NCBI GenBank assembly: GCA_011525805.1
Contig: WYBR01000129.1
Location: 1 to 35,441 of the forward strand
Length of the DNA stretch: 35,441 nt
Source of the DNA: Vicinamibacteraceae bacterium
Lineage (GTDB): Bacteria > Planctomycetota > Phycisphaerae > Phycisphaerales > UBA5793
Reading direction: 5' to 3'
Position 1 is the stretch's first letter, and every line of letters begins with the position of its first letter. The notes under the pieces are model-generated. The model had not been told where the DNA came from. It saw only the letters and a list, made by a program, of their open reading frames with translations, and made no database searches. Below, piece by piece: positions 7,361-15,110 of this stretch. The position numbers and the translations under genes were made by a program.

Positions 7361-7412
7361 GCACCGAGCGCCATTGCGCCCATCCGCCCTACTCTCTTGT
7401 GGGACCACCACC

Positions 7413-7994
7413 ATGGAACGGCGCCACATCATCCTCCTGCTCGTCAACCTTGCGTTGATCGGCGGGTTCGGGGTGCTCTTCATCGGCCGGCGCAATTACG
7501 AGTTCATCCTGTACGTCGCCGTGATTGTCGTTCTGCTCGGCGTCGTGGCCGCCAGCGTGCGGAAGGTGGGCTACTCCTTCGACGCCCTCATCGGCCTGAC
7601 CGTCTGGTCCGCCATGCATCTCGCCGGCGGCGGCGTGCCCGTCGGCGACGGACGGCTCTATGACGTCATCCTCGTTCGCCTGACCGACGCGTACGAGATT
7701 CTCCGTTACGACCAGGTCGTACACGTGTGGGGCTTTGGCGCCTGTACGCTCGTGGCTCAATCGCTGCTCGCGCGGGCGCTGCGCGAACCGGCGGCGCATC
7801 GCGTCGCAATCGGCTTCGTGCTGATAATGGCGGGCCTGGGCATGGGCGCGCTGAACGAAGTCGTCGAGTTCATCGCCGCCGAGATCGTGCCGGACTCGGG
7901 CGTCGGCGGGTACGAGAACACGGCGCTGGACCTCTGCGCCGACCTCGTCGGCGCGATCGCGGGGTTGATCTACATCCGCGTGCGCGGGCTCTGA
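7413..7994 (+). CDS. DUF2238-like integral membrane protein
   Basis: A 193-residue, very hydrophobic protein with about five to six transmembrane segments. It begins at the ATG at 7413 (MERRHIILLLVNLALIGG); the frame is open further upstream only through the hairpin repeats, so those residues are rejected. The pattern RYDQVVHVWGFGACTLV followed by NEVVEFIAAEIVPDSGVGGYENTALDLCADLVGAIAG resembles the DUF2238/YjdF family, where a conserved Asp/His pair, an NExxE helix and a DxxxDLxxxxxGA helix recur. The function of that family is unknown. It is convergent with the chaperone gene on the other strand. Family assignment is from motif memory and is moderately sure. Confidence 0.78.
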   Translation: MERRHIILLLVNLALIGGFGVLFIGRRNYEFILYVAVIVVLLGVVAASVRKVGYSFDALIGLTVWSAMHLAGGGVPVGDGRLYDVILVRLTDAYEILRYDQVVHVWGFGACTLVAQSLLARALREPAAHRVAIGFVLIMAGLGMGALNEVVEFIAAEIVPDSGVGGYENTALDLCADLVGAIAGLIYIRVRGL

Positions 7995-8092
7995 AGGAAA
8001 CGGCACGTGACGCACCCCATCGGGCCGCAACGATGGAGGGAGGATCGACTGCGCTGTGAGCCGATCCAGCGATCGATGCTCACCATGCGCCT

Positions 8093-9052
8093 TTACTCCC
8101 ACGGCTGTCCGCGGCGCGGGCTCGGCAGGCGCTCCGCCAGGCCGGCGATGAAGGCGCGATCTTCGGCCGACAGGTCGCGCGGCGTCTGGACCTGGACTAC
8201 GGCGTAGAAGTCGCCGCTCTTGCCGTCGCTGGTCTTTGCCCCCCGCCCCGAGAGGCGGAGTTTCTGACCCGAGTTCGCGCCTGCGGGCACCTTGAGCGAC
8301 ACCGGGCCGTGCGGCGTAGGAACCTGCACCGTCGCGCCCGACACCGCCTCGGCGATGGTGATGGGCAGATCGAGAGAGACATCCAAGCCCTCGCGGCGGT
8401 ACCACGGATGCTTGCCGACGTGGATCGTGAGGATGAGATCGCCATGCTCGCCGCCGGCGGGCGAGGGCTGGCCCTTGCCGCGCAGGCGGAGTTTGGCGCC
8501 GTCGTTGATGCCGGGGGGGATGGTGATCTCGATGGTCTCGGTCTCACTGCCGCGCATGAGGCGCAGCGACTCCTTGCCGCCGCGCAGGGCAGTGTCGAAA
8601 GTGACGTCGATGGAGTGAGGGATGTCCTCGCCGCGCAGGGCGGGCGCGGCGGGGCGTGCGCCGCGACCCCGGCCGGCGCCGCCGCGGCGCGAGCGGCCGA
8701 AGAGTTCCTCGAAGATGCTGCCGACGTCGCCTCCGGAGCCGAAGTCGAATCCCTCGGCGTCGAAGCCTCCCGGCCCGCCGCTCGAGGTCCAGGTGTGGGG
8801 GCGCCCGGTCCCGGCGCCGCCGAAGCCCGCCGGGCCGCGAGTGTGGCCGAAGCGGTCGTAGTTCTTGCGCTTCTCGGGGTCGGAGAGGTGGTCGTAGGCT
8901 TCCTGGATCTCGGCGAAGCGCTGCGCGGCGTCCGGCGACTTGTTGCGGTCCGGATGCCACTGCCGCACCAGCCGACGATGGGCCTTCTTGATCTCATCCG
9001 CGGAGGCGTTTCGCTCAACGCCGAGGACGTCGTAGTAGTCGCGCTGGCTCAT
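8093..9052 (-). CDS. cbpA: CbpA-type DnaJ co-chaperone / curved-DNA-binding protein
   Basis: A 319-residue Hsp40. An N-terminal J domain (about 4-70) carries the HPD tripeptide that stimulates DnaK ATPase ([12 protein letters not shown]). A Gly/Phe-rich linker follows (about 75-140, with [18 protein letters not shown]). There is no CxxCxGxG zinc-finger region, so this is a class II protein, not DnaJ itself. Two C-terminal beta domains come next, with [21 protein letters not shown] and [21 protein letters not shown], then a dimerisation end. The length is close to that of E. coli CbpA (306). The gene is divergent from the protease gene at 9661, with the second inverted-repeat element between them. 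Confidence 0.93.
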   Translation of the reverse strand: MSQRDYYDVLGVERNASADEIKKAHRRLVRQWHPDRNKSPDAAQRFAEIQEAYDHLSDPEKRKNYDRFGHTRGPAGFGGAGTGRPHTWTSSGGPGGFDAEGFDFGSGGDVGSIFEELFGRSRRGGAGRGRGARPAAPALRGEDIPHSIDVTFDTALRGGKESLRLMRGSETETIEITIPPGINDGAKLRLRGKGQPSPAGGEHGDLILTIHVGKHPWYRREGLDVSLDLPITIAEAVSGATVQVPTPHGPVSLKVPAGANSGQKLRLSGRGAKTSDGKSGDFYAVVQVQTPRDLSAEDRAFIAGLAERLPSPRRGQPWE

Positions 9053-9110
9053 GGTCGAGGTGGCAATGATAGGGCCGCGCCGTCAATCCTGCGGCAGGGC
9101 GAGCCGGCGC

Positions 9111-9586
9111 GGGTGTAGTCCAGGTTTGTGGCACTTGCGACGCACTATTTGACGGCGCGTCATTCGGGATCGTGGTCGGCGAGCGGCCGGCGACAGCCGG
9201 CTGCGTTTCGGGCCCCGACGGGGCCAGCGAATGTAGCCACGGGTGGAGCGAAGCGCAGCAAGCGGAACCCGTGGAAGAGAGCGCTCTAAATCTTCTAATC
9301 GCCCCGAGAGGGGCGATGGAAGTGTGCGATGAGCAAGTGTGCGATTTGTTCAAGCGTCGCTCGCCGAAGAACGTCGCACGCCTCCGCCGACCCTTCGGGG
9401 CGGTGAAATCTCTGCCCGCCGTTGACCACGGGTTCCGCTCGCCAGGCTGCGCCTCGGCTCGCTGCACCCGCGGCTCCATTCGCGCGCCCCGCCGGGGCGA
9501 AAGCCGCGCGCGAAGTGGAAGGCATGATCGCCGCAACCCGTCCGCCGCCTCGGACGTCGCAAGTGCCACAATCTTGGACGACACCC
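9111..9586. mobile_element. MITE-like element with terminal inverted repeats, copy 2
   Basis: A 476-bp copy of the element at 4478-4951, in the same orientation. Terminal repeats begin GGGTGTAGTCCAGG at 9111 and pair with the sequence ending at 9586; at least 23 of the first 26 core positions match between the two ends. The internal hairpin ATCGCCCC-GAGA-GGGGCGAT, the doubled AAGTGTGCGAT and the CCACGGGT/AACCCGTGG subterminal inverted repeats are retained. It lies between the divergent cbpA and site-2 protease genes and fills most of the 9053-9660 gap. Roughly 75 bases remain on its right side for a promoter. Confidence 0.8.
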
Positions 9587-9660
9587 CGCCGGCGCTCCGC
9601 ATGGCGGCGACCCCGGACGACGCAAACCTCCCGCGAGCCGCCGCGCGTATGATGCCCGCG

Positions 9661-10326
9661 ATGGGCGAATGGTGGGTCCAGCAAGCGCTGCAGGCCGCGG
9701 GCTACGTCTACCTCTTCAGTTGGGTCTTCTGGGTCATTTTCTCGATCTGCCTGCACGAACTGGCGCACGGCTGGACGGCGATCGCGCAGGGTGACGACAC
9801 GCCCGTCGCGCTCGGCCACATGACGATGAACCCCCTCGTCCACATGGGGCCGATCTCGCTGCTGGTCTTCGCCCTCATCGGCATTGCGTGGGGGCAGATG
9901 CCCGTCACGCCCAGCCGCTTCGTGGAAGGTCGTCTGGGCGAGGCGAAGGTCGCCGCCGCCGGCCCGGCGATGAACCTGCTGCTCGCGCTCGCCGCCCTGA
10001 CGGCCCTGGGCACGCTCGATGCGCTGGCGGGGCCGAGGAACTCCGCCGCGATCGTGACGCACGCCCGCACCTTCCTCATCGCCGGCGGAGTTCTTAACCT
10101 CGCGCTGATGTTCCTCAACCTGCTGCCCCTCCTGCCGCTGGACGGATCGAGCGTGCTCGCCGGACTCTCGCCGGCGGCGGCCCGGTTCTACGCGCGCGAA
10201 GGGGTTGATCGCGCCTGCCTGCTGGGGCTGGTCGTCGTGTTCTGGTTCGGCGGGCGCTACCTCTGGGCCGCCGCCTGGACCGCGTCGTATCTCTGGCGCG
10301 ACTTCATCTTCGGGGCGTTGACGTGA
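9661..10326 (+). CDS. Membrane site-2-type metalloprotease (M50 family)
   Basis: A 221-residue polytopic membrane protein. The zinc site HELAH (His 32, Glu 33, His 36) lies in the first transmembrane segment (FWVIFSICLHELAHGWTA), and the third ligand is Asp 161 in NLLPLLPLDGSSVL, equivalent to the NPxPxxDG motif of the family. The middle segment has GEAKVAAAGPAMNLLLAL, the second family signature. Such proteases cleave membrane-embedded substrates, often anti-sigma factors, but this is the short form without PDZ domain and its substrate is unknown. Starts at 9649 and 9601 are also in frame; none has a clear ribosome site. The stop overlaps a possible GTG start of the next gene. Confidence 0.88.
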   Translation: MGEWWVQQALQAAGYVYLFSWVFWVIFSICLHELAHGWTAIAQGDDTPVALGHMTMNPLVHMGPISLLVFALIGIAWGQMPVTPSRFVEGRLGEAKVAAAGPAMNLLLALAALTALGTLDALAGPRNSAAIVTHARTFLIAGGVLNLALMFLNLLPLLPLDGSSVLAGLSPAAARFYAREGVDRACLLGLVVVFWFGGRYLWAAAWTASYLWRDFIFGALT

Positions 10327-10415
10327 CTTCGACCGGCTTCGCGAAGTCGGAGGCGTTCACGAGAGACGATCGCGGTGGAACGCTTGGCGCCGCGCCGCCC
10401 TACCATCGCACGACG

Positions 10416-10988
10416 ATGGCCGCGCGCCCTTCGATGCAGGATCGCTACGACGCGCTCGTCGAGGAGATGAAGCGGGAGTACGGGCTGCGCGTGCGGCGCT
10501 GGCGCACCTCGATGACGGGCTGCGCCTGGATCGTGCGCTATCACAACGGCCGGGAGAGCCGCCTGCTCGAGGCCCCCTACCCGCGCGGACCGATGAGCGC
10601 CGCCATCTTCCTCCACGAGGTCGGACATCACGCCATCGGCTTTCGGACGTTCTCACCCCGCTGCCTCGAAGAGTACCATGCGTGGCGGTGGTCCCTCGAC
10701 GCGATGCGGCAGCGTGGGCTGAACGTGACGGCCGCGGTCGAGCGGCGAATGGCCGAGTCGCTGCACTACGCCGTGGGCAAGGCGAAGCGCCGCGGCCTCA
10801 AGGTCGTGCCGGGGGAACTCAGGCCCTTTGAGCACATCACCAGGCGGCCGGCGAAGCGCCGACCGGCGCCGATGCCCGCCCGCGCGCCCTCCGCGCCTGC
10901 TGCGCCCGCGCCTGCCAGCCTGGCCGCCCGCGTCCTGAAGAGCGCTGTGCGGCAACTCTGGCTCTTCGGCGCGCCGCCCGGCAGGTGA
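10416..10988 (+). CDS. Putative HExxH metalloprotein of unknown family
   Basis: A 190-residue soluble protein from the ATG at 10416; a GTG at 10323 overlapping the protease stop (GTGA) would add 31 residues and imply translational coupling. The core holds AAIFLHEVGHHAIGF, an HExxH zinc motif (His 67, Glu 68, His 71), followed by CLEEYHAWRWSLDAM, where a Glu or His could be the third ligand, as in small neutral zinc peptidases. The C-terminal third is a Pro/Ala/Arg-rich linker and a short LKSAVRQLWLFGAPPGR end. I do not recognise a named family. It probably forms a two-gene unit with the upstream membrane protease. Confidence 0.75.
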   Translation: MAARPSMQDRYDALVEEMKREYGLRVRRWRTSMTGCAWIVRYHNGRESRLLEAPYPRGPMSAAIFLHEVGHHAIGFRTFSPRCLEEYHAWRWSLDAMRQRGLNVTAAVERRMAESLHYAVGKAKRRGLKVVPGELRPFEHITRRPAKRRPAPMPARAPSAPAAPAPASLAARVLKSAVRQLWLFGAPPGR

Positions 10989-10989
10989 A

Positions 10990-11012
10990 GCGGCGAGGGG
11001 GGAACCCCGCCG
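10990..11012. terminator. Hairpin between convergent genes
   Basis: GCGGCGAGGGG pairs with CCCCGCCGC, with one bulged A and loop GGAA, in the 35-base space between the HExxH gene and waaA. It could act in both directions; no T-run is present. Confidence 0.45.
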
Positions 11013-11023
11013 CGCCCCGCATT

Positions 11024-12268
11024 CTACTTCGCGAGCAGTTGCCGCAGCAGCGCCGCGTGCGCCTCGACCGTTCCCTGCCGGGCGCGGATGACCGCGAGGC
11101 CGCGCCCGGCGATCGCAGCGCGCTCGCCGCCATCGCGGAGGAGGCGCTCGATGGTGGGCGCGAGTTCGGCCGCCTCGACCTGCACCAGTCCGCCTCCGTC
11201 GAGCAGCGCCCGCGCCACGCTCTCGAAGTTCGAGACGTCGGGGCCGACGATCACCGCCTTGCCCAGCGCGATCGGCTCCATCATGTCGCTGCCGCGTTGG
11301 TTGTTGAATGTGCGGCCGACGATCACGAGATCGGCCAGGGCGTAGGCGGCGCGGAGTTCGCCGATGGTGTCGAGTAGAAACCGGTCCGCACCGCCCGCCC
11401 CGCCGCCCCCTTCCGCCGAACGCCGCACGCACGGATCGAGAATCCGCGCCGCATCGTCGAATCGCTCGGGCTTTCGAGGCGCGACGATGAGTTGCGCGCC
11501 GGACGGGACGGCGTCGCGCACCAGCCGCTCCTCGCCCGGACCCGTCGAACCGGCGACGATGATCGGCCGGCCGCGGTCGATGCCCAGCGCCTCTGCGAGG
11601 CGCGCTGCCGCGGCTTCAACTTCCCTCGTTCCCGCGGCGGCGTTGTCCCACTTCATCGTCCCGACGACACAGACGCGATGCGGCTCGGCGCCGAGGTCGA
11701 TGAAGCGCTTCGCGATCGTCTCATCCTGCGCGATGACAAGATCGAGACGCCGGAACGACGGCCGGATGACCGGGCGGAACCGGCGGTAGCGCGGGTAACT
11801 CCGAGTTGAGAGTCGCCCGTTGACGATCGCCATCGCGATGCCTCGTCGTTCGCACTCGCGCGTGAAGTTTGGCCAGACTTCGAGTTCGACGAGGGCGACG
11901 GCGTCCGGGCGCACGGCGTCGAGGAAGCGGTGCACGCTGCGGCTGAAGTCCAGGGGGTAGCGGACCACGGCGTGCCGCGGGCCGAAGAGCGCCCTGGCCC
12001 TCTCGATGCCGGTGTCGGTCGTGGAGGCGATGACCACGTCGAAGTCCGCCGCCAGGCGCTCGACCAGCCCGCGGATCGCGTTCACCTCGCCGACGCTCAC
12101 GGCGTGAACGAGCAGGCGGGGGCGGTCGGAGGGAGGCAGGGCGGGCGTGCAGCCCAAGCGGCCGGGCCAATCCGTCTTCGCCTTCCCGGCGAGAATCCGG
12201 CGCGTCAGCCAGACCGGCGCGCTGATCAGGGCGGCCACGAGATAGAGAAGGTCCACGATCAGCGTCAT
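11024..12268 (-). CDS. waaA: 3-deoxy-D-manno-octulosonic acid (Kdo) transferase
   Basis: A 414-residue GT30-family glycosyltransferase that adds Kdo from CMP-Kdo to lipid A precursor on the inner face of the cytoplasmic membrane. It implies an LPS-type outer membrane. One N-terminal membrane anchor (TLIVDLLYLVAALISAPVWL) is followed by LLVHAVSVGEVNAIRGLVERL, ELEVWPNF, ANARLS-like IVNGRLSTRS, TGTMKWD-like VVGTMKWDN, and GRTFNNQRGSDMMEPIALGKAVIVGPDVSNFE, all in family order. The Glu that acts as general base in Aquifex WaaA falls in a GERxG motif; here the aligned stretch is WPGRLG with Gly 36. The ATG at 12268 (or 12277, MPGM) is chosen because upstream residues are not family-like. Divergent from the DUF1573 operon. 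Confidence 0.92.
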   Translation of the reverse strand: MTLIVDLLYLVAALISAPVWLTRRILAGKAKTDWPGRLGCTPALPPSDRPRLLVHAVSVGEVNAIRGLVERLAADFDVVIASTTDTGIERARALFGPRHAVVRYPLDFSRSVHRFLDAVRPDAVALVELEVWPNFTRECERRGIAMAIVNGRLSTRSYPRYRRFRPVIRPSFRRLDLVIAQDETIAKRFIDLGAEPHRVCVVGTMKWDNAAAGTREVEAAAARLAEALGIDRGRPIIVAGSTGPGEERLVRDAVPSGAQLIVAPRKPERFDDAARILDPCVRRSAEGGGGAGGADRFLLDTIGELRAAYALADLVIVGRTFNNQRGSDMMEPIALGKAVIVGPDVSNFESVARALLDGGGLVQVEAAELAPTIERLLRDGGERAAIAGRGLAVIRARQGTVEAHAALLRQLLAK

Positions 12269-12403
12269 GCCCGGCATTCTAAGCGGCGAGGAGTTTGGGG
12301 CGGCGACCGGATGAGTGATCCGCCCAGACCCCCCGGCGAGCGCCAATCCGCACGATCCCGCGAATGTCGGGGCCGCCGATGGCGGATATTTTCTTGAGGT
12401 GAT

Positions 12404-12428
12404 GACGCCCGAAACCGGGTCGGGCGTC
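12404..12428. other. Perfect 9-bp hairpin in the waaA/DUF1573 divergent region
   Basis: GACGCCCGA (12404-12412) pairs with TCGGGCGTC (12420-12428) around a 7-base loop, 90 bases before the DUF1573 start. It might be a leader structure or an operator. The rest of 12269-12518 holds no recognisable gene. Confidence 0.4.
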
Positions 12429-12518
12429 TACTGTTTCTGACCGGGCTGGTCCGTGGGGGGACCGGCCGCGCCAACGCTTATCAGACGCCCTCGAGCGTAC
12501 CAGAAGGGGTAGACCAAT

Positions 12519-13727
12519 ATGAACCGGACCATCTCGACGTGCCTGTGCGCTTCCACCGCGGCCCTTTGCCTGCTGGCCGCCTCCTCGACGGCCTCCGGCC
12601 AACTTTTCGGCCGCACCCAACCCGGCCCCGATGGCGACATGTCCAACGTCCGCGCCGCCCGGATCGAGATCGAGAAAGAGGCGCACGACTTCGGCGTCGT
12701 CCCCGACACCGGCACCGTCACCTGCGTGTTCCGCTTCTCCAACGTCGGCAACGACATGCTCATCGTCTCGCAGATCGACAGCGAGTGCGGATGCACCGTC
12801 CCCGAACTGGACATCCGCGACTACCTCCCGGGCGAGAGCGGAGTCATCGAAGTCCGCTTCGATCCCAAGGACCGACCCGGCAAGCATCACAAGTTCATCA
12901 CCGTCAAATCCAACGACGTGAGCGCGCCGGAGCGCAAACTCGGCATCGTCGTCGAAGTGCAGCAGGCGGTGAAACTCTCCGTCCCCGCCGTCTCCATCGG
13001 ACGGCTGGTCCATGGCCACGGCGGCAGCGGCGAGGTCACCCTCACGTCCGAGCGCGAGGTCTTCAACATCAAGGAGATCGTGATCGGCGGCGCCCACGTG
13101 ACGAGCGAGATCGTGAAGCGCGAAAAGACAACGAACGAAGCGGGCAAGCCCGTCCATGCCGTCACGGTTCGTTTCAACGTGGCGCCGACGGCGCCGCGGG
13201 GATTCCTCGACCGCCAGATCACCTACATGACTGAACTGAGCCGCCTCGACGGCAAGGGCACGATGGAGCACATGGTGCGGCATCACCTCAACGCCCACAT
13301 CGCCGGGCAACTCCAGGTGACTCCCGAGATCATCTCCATCGGCACCATTCCTGTCGGCGAGGAGTTCACCCGCGAAGTCCGCATCTTCAACCTTCTCGAC
13401 AAGCCGTTCAACGTCACGGGCGTGCGACTCGAGACCGAAGCGGCGGACGCCGGCATCATCGTCACGCACGAGATGGGCGACGTGGGCGGCAAGCAGGTTC
13501 CGCTCATCCGCATGACCGGCAAGGCGCCCGAGCAGCGCGGCGCCTTCAACGGGTCGATCTGGGTGACGACGGACCTGCCCGATGAGAAGGAAGTGCAGAT
13601 CAAGTTCTTCGGCAGCGTGCGCGCCGCCGGCCGCGGTCCGATCATCGTTCCGCCGGCCAACAAGCCCGACGGCCAGCCTTCGCCCGTCACCGGTCCGACC
13701 GGCGACGACACGGCCGGCGGAAAGTAA
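12519..13727 (+). CDS. Exported DUF1573-domain protein
   Basis: A 402-residue secreted protein. The ATG at 12519 follows an AGAAGGGG ribosome site; a signal peptide runs to about residue 27 (CLLAASSTASGQ). The first DUF1573 unit (about 50-150) has the signature HDFGVV...FRFSNVGNDMLIVSQIDSECGCTVPELD...GESGVIEVRFDP, an Ig-like fold with a conserved CGC. A second similar module without cysteines starts near 265 (ISIGTIPVGEEFTREVRIFNLLDKPFNVTGV). The end is a Pro/Gly/Thr tail. The function of DUF1573 is not established; in planctomycetes many copies are exported. It heads an operon with the rhodanese and MauE-like genes, 44 bases apart from the first. Confidence 0.88.
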   Translation: MNRTISTCLCASTAALCLLAASSTASGQLFGRTQPGPDGDMSNVRAARIEIEKEAHDFGVVPDTGTVTCVFRFSNVGNDMLIVSQIDSECGCTVPELDIRDYLPGESGVIEVRFDPKDRPGKHHKFITVKSNDVSAPERKLGIVVEVQQAVKLSVPAVSIGRLVHGHGGSGEVTLTSEREVFNIKEIVIGGAHVTSEIVKREKTTNEAGKPVHAVTVRFNVAPTAPRGFLDRQITYMTELSRLDGKGTMEHMVRHHLNAHIAGQLQVTPEIISIGTIPVGEEFTREVRIFNLLDKPFNVTGVRLETEAADAGIIVTHEMGDVGGKQVPLIRMTGKAPEQRGAFNGSIWVTTDLPDEKEVQIKFFGSVRAAGRGPIIVPPANKPDGQPSPVTGPTGDDTAGGK

Positions 13728-13771
13728 TCGCGCCGCAGACCTGGAGCGTTTGGAGGGAAAGGGACGATCGC

Positions 13772-14461
13772 GTGCCGTGCTGCAACCCGCTCAAGTGCGC
13801 CTCGATGCAGTTCACCCTCCTCGCCGCCATCGCGGCGGGGGCGGCGGGCCTGCACCTGCGCACGCACAGCCAGCGCGGCATGATCGAAGCGTACCTCCAG
13901 CGCCCGACCGCTGCGGAGGGTGGCGCGAGCCCGGCGGTTGATCCGCTGCCCCACTCCTCTGTGCCGAAGAGTGACGTCGGCGACGAACCGCCCGGCGAGA
14001 ACGGCGGCGCCGGCAACGCGAACGACGGCGGCGTCGGCGAACCTCCGGCCGAGCAGACGGCGCCCGGTCCATTCAGCCTCGCGTCTCTCGGCGAGATGAT
14101 CACCGTCGAGCAGGCGCTGAACATCTACAACCTGCCCTTCAGCGACGAGCCTGATCCCCCGACGGTCATTTTCATCGATGCCCGGGAGCGCGAGCACTTC
14201 CTCAAGGCACACGTGCCCGGGGCCTACCACATCACGCCGCAGTCCTTCGTCAACAGCACCCTGCCCGACGACATGGAGTTCTGGCCCAAGGATTCGATCA
14301 TCGTCGTCTACTGCAGCGGAGGCGACTGCGACTCCTCACACCTCGTGCGCACGCGGCTCATTCACGAGCGTCTCTTCGAGCGCGTGTTCATCATGGAGGC
14401 GGGGCTGCCGGGGTGGATCGAGGCGCAACTGCCTACGGACGCCGGCGACGCGGGCAACTGA
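13772..14461 (+). CDS. Membrane-anchored rhodanese-domain protein
   Basis: A 229-residue protein starting at GTG 13772, directly behind a strong GGAGGGAAAGGG ribosome site. An N-terminal hydrophobic anchor (about 12-28) is followed by a Gly/Pro/Asn-rich linker (about 45-105) and a rhodanese fold (about 110-222): FIDAREREHFLKAHVPGAYHI, then VVYCSGGDCDSSH with the catalytic Cys 181, then MEAGLPGWIEAQ. Rhodanese domains carry sulfur as a cysteine persulfide. Placement between DUF1573 and a MauE-like membrane protein suggests a sulfur or thiol-redox role outside the cytoplasm; that role is inference. Confidence 0.87.
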   Translation: MPCCNPLKCASMQFTLLAAIAAGAAGLHLRTHSQRGMIEAYLQRPTAAEGGASPAVDPLPHSSVPKSDVGDEPPGENGGAGNANDGGVGEPPAEQTAPGPFSLASLGEMITVEQALNIYNLPFSDEPDPPTVIFIDAREREHFLKAHVPGAYHITPQSFVNSTLPDDMEFWPKDSIIVVYCSGGDCDSSHLVRTRLIHERLFERVFIMEAGLPGWIEAQLPTDAGDAGN

Positions 14462-14483
14462 AGTCCACTTTGGGGAGCGACCC

Positions 14484-15017
14484 TTGACCAGCGCGTGCTG
14501 CTCGACGAATTCGACCTCCGCCGGCGCCCGCGCCGGCCTGCTCGCGGCCCGGTGGCTGATGGCGGGGCTGTTCCTCTTCAGCGGAGCGGCGAAACTCGGC
14601 TGGCTCGATTCGATCACCACGGCCGGCATCGACCCGTACACCTTCGCCGGCTCGGTGAAGGGCTTCCGCCTCCTGCATAACGACCTCATTCCCTTCGTCA
14701 CCTTCTTCGTGCCCTGGCTCGAAGTGGTGAGCGGGGCGGCGCTGCTCCTTGGCCTGTGGGCGCGGGGCGCCGCGCGCGTCATCGCGGCCCTGCTCATTCT
14801 CTTCTGCCTCGCCATGCTGACGGTCATCATCCGCGGCCTGGATGTCGAATGCACCTGCTTCGGCAAGTTCCTCGGCGGCGCGGTGAACTGGTGGAGCATT
14901 CTGCGCAACGTGGTCCTGCTGGCGATCATCTGGTCGGTGGCGCGCTACGGCCCAGGAATGCTCGCCGTTGAGAACGCGTTCAATCGCGCCGCTTCACCGC
15001 TCGACCGAAACGGCTGA
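14484..15017 (+). CDS. DoxX/MauE-like membrane protein
   Basis: A 177-residue protein starting at TTG 14484, seven bases after GGGGAG and 22 bases after the rhodanese stop; no ATG lies nearby. Four transmembrane segments are visible (about 25-40, 68-92, 97-116, 142-158). The loop DVECTCFGKFLGG with Cys 123 and Cys 125 matches the CxCFG of MauE-type proteins, which help form disulfides in methylamine dehydrogenase, and of related DoxX/DoxD families. With the rhodanese and the CGC-bearing DUF1573 protein it makes a likely extracytoplasmic thiol system. N-terminal Cys 5 and 6 are also notable. Confidence 0.84.
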   Translation: MTSACCSTNSTSAGARAGLLAARWLMAGLFLFSGAAKLGWLDSITTAGIDPYTFAGSVKGFRLLHNDLIPFVTFFVPWLEVVSGAALLLGLWARGAARVIAALLILFCLAMLTVIIRGLDVECTCFGKFLGGAVNWWSILRNVVLLAIIWSVARYGPGMLAVENAFNRAASPLDRNG

Positions 15018-15022
15018 CTCAT

Positions 15023-15084
15023 CGCGCCCGATCGGGCGCGGCGTGAAAAACGCAGCCGGCGCGCGGGTTCGGCCGCGCGCCGGC
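15023..15084. terminator. Two strong hairpins between convergent genes
   Basis: A perfect palindrome CGCGCCCGATCGGGCGCG (15023-15040) is followed by a 12-bp stem (15055-15066 with 15073-15084, loop GTTCGG). They separate the MauE-like gene from the thioredoxin/dockerin gene. GAAAAA at 15045-15050 gives a T-run after the second hairpin when read on the minus strand. Confidence 0.6.
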
Positions 15085-15110
15085 GATGATCGCCCCTGCT
15101 TCGACGACGC

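Noticed and set aside
7062-7412. N-terminal extension of the DUF2238-like protein through the hairpin array
   Set aside because: It would be translated repeat DNA (MAPRGGVQRWCHALTRSG type), and the membrane protein starts naturally at the ATG at 7413.
9172-9600. Open frame through the inverted-repeat element, similar in both copies
   Set aside because: Both strands are open, differences between copies do not favour third codon positions, and no ribosome site or domain is present. Treated as non-coding element sequence.
12404-12428. Transcription terminator for waaA or the DUF1573 operon
   Set aside because: The hairpin lies in the divergent start region, not after a gene, and lacks a T-run; listed only as a structure.
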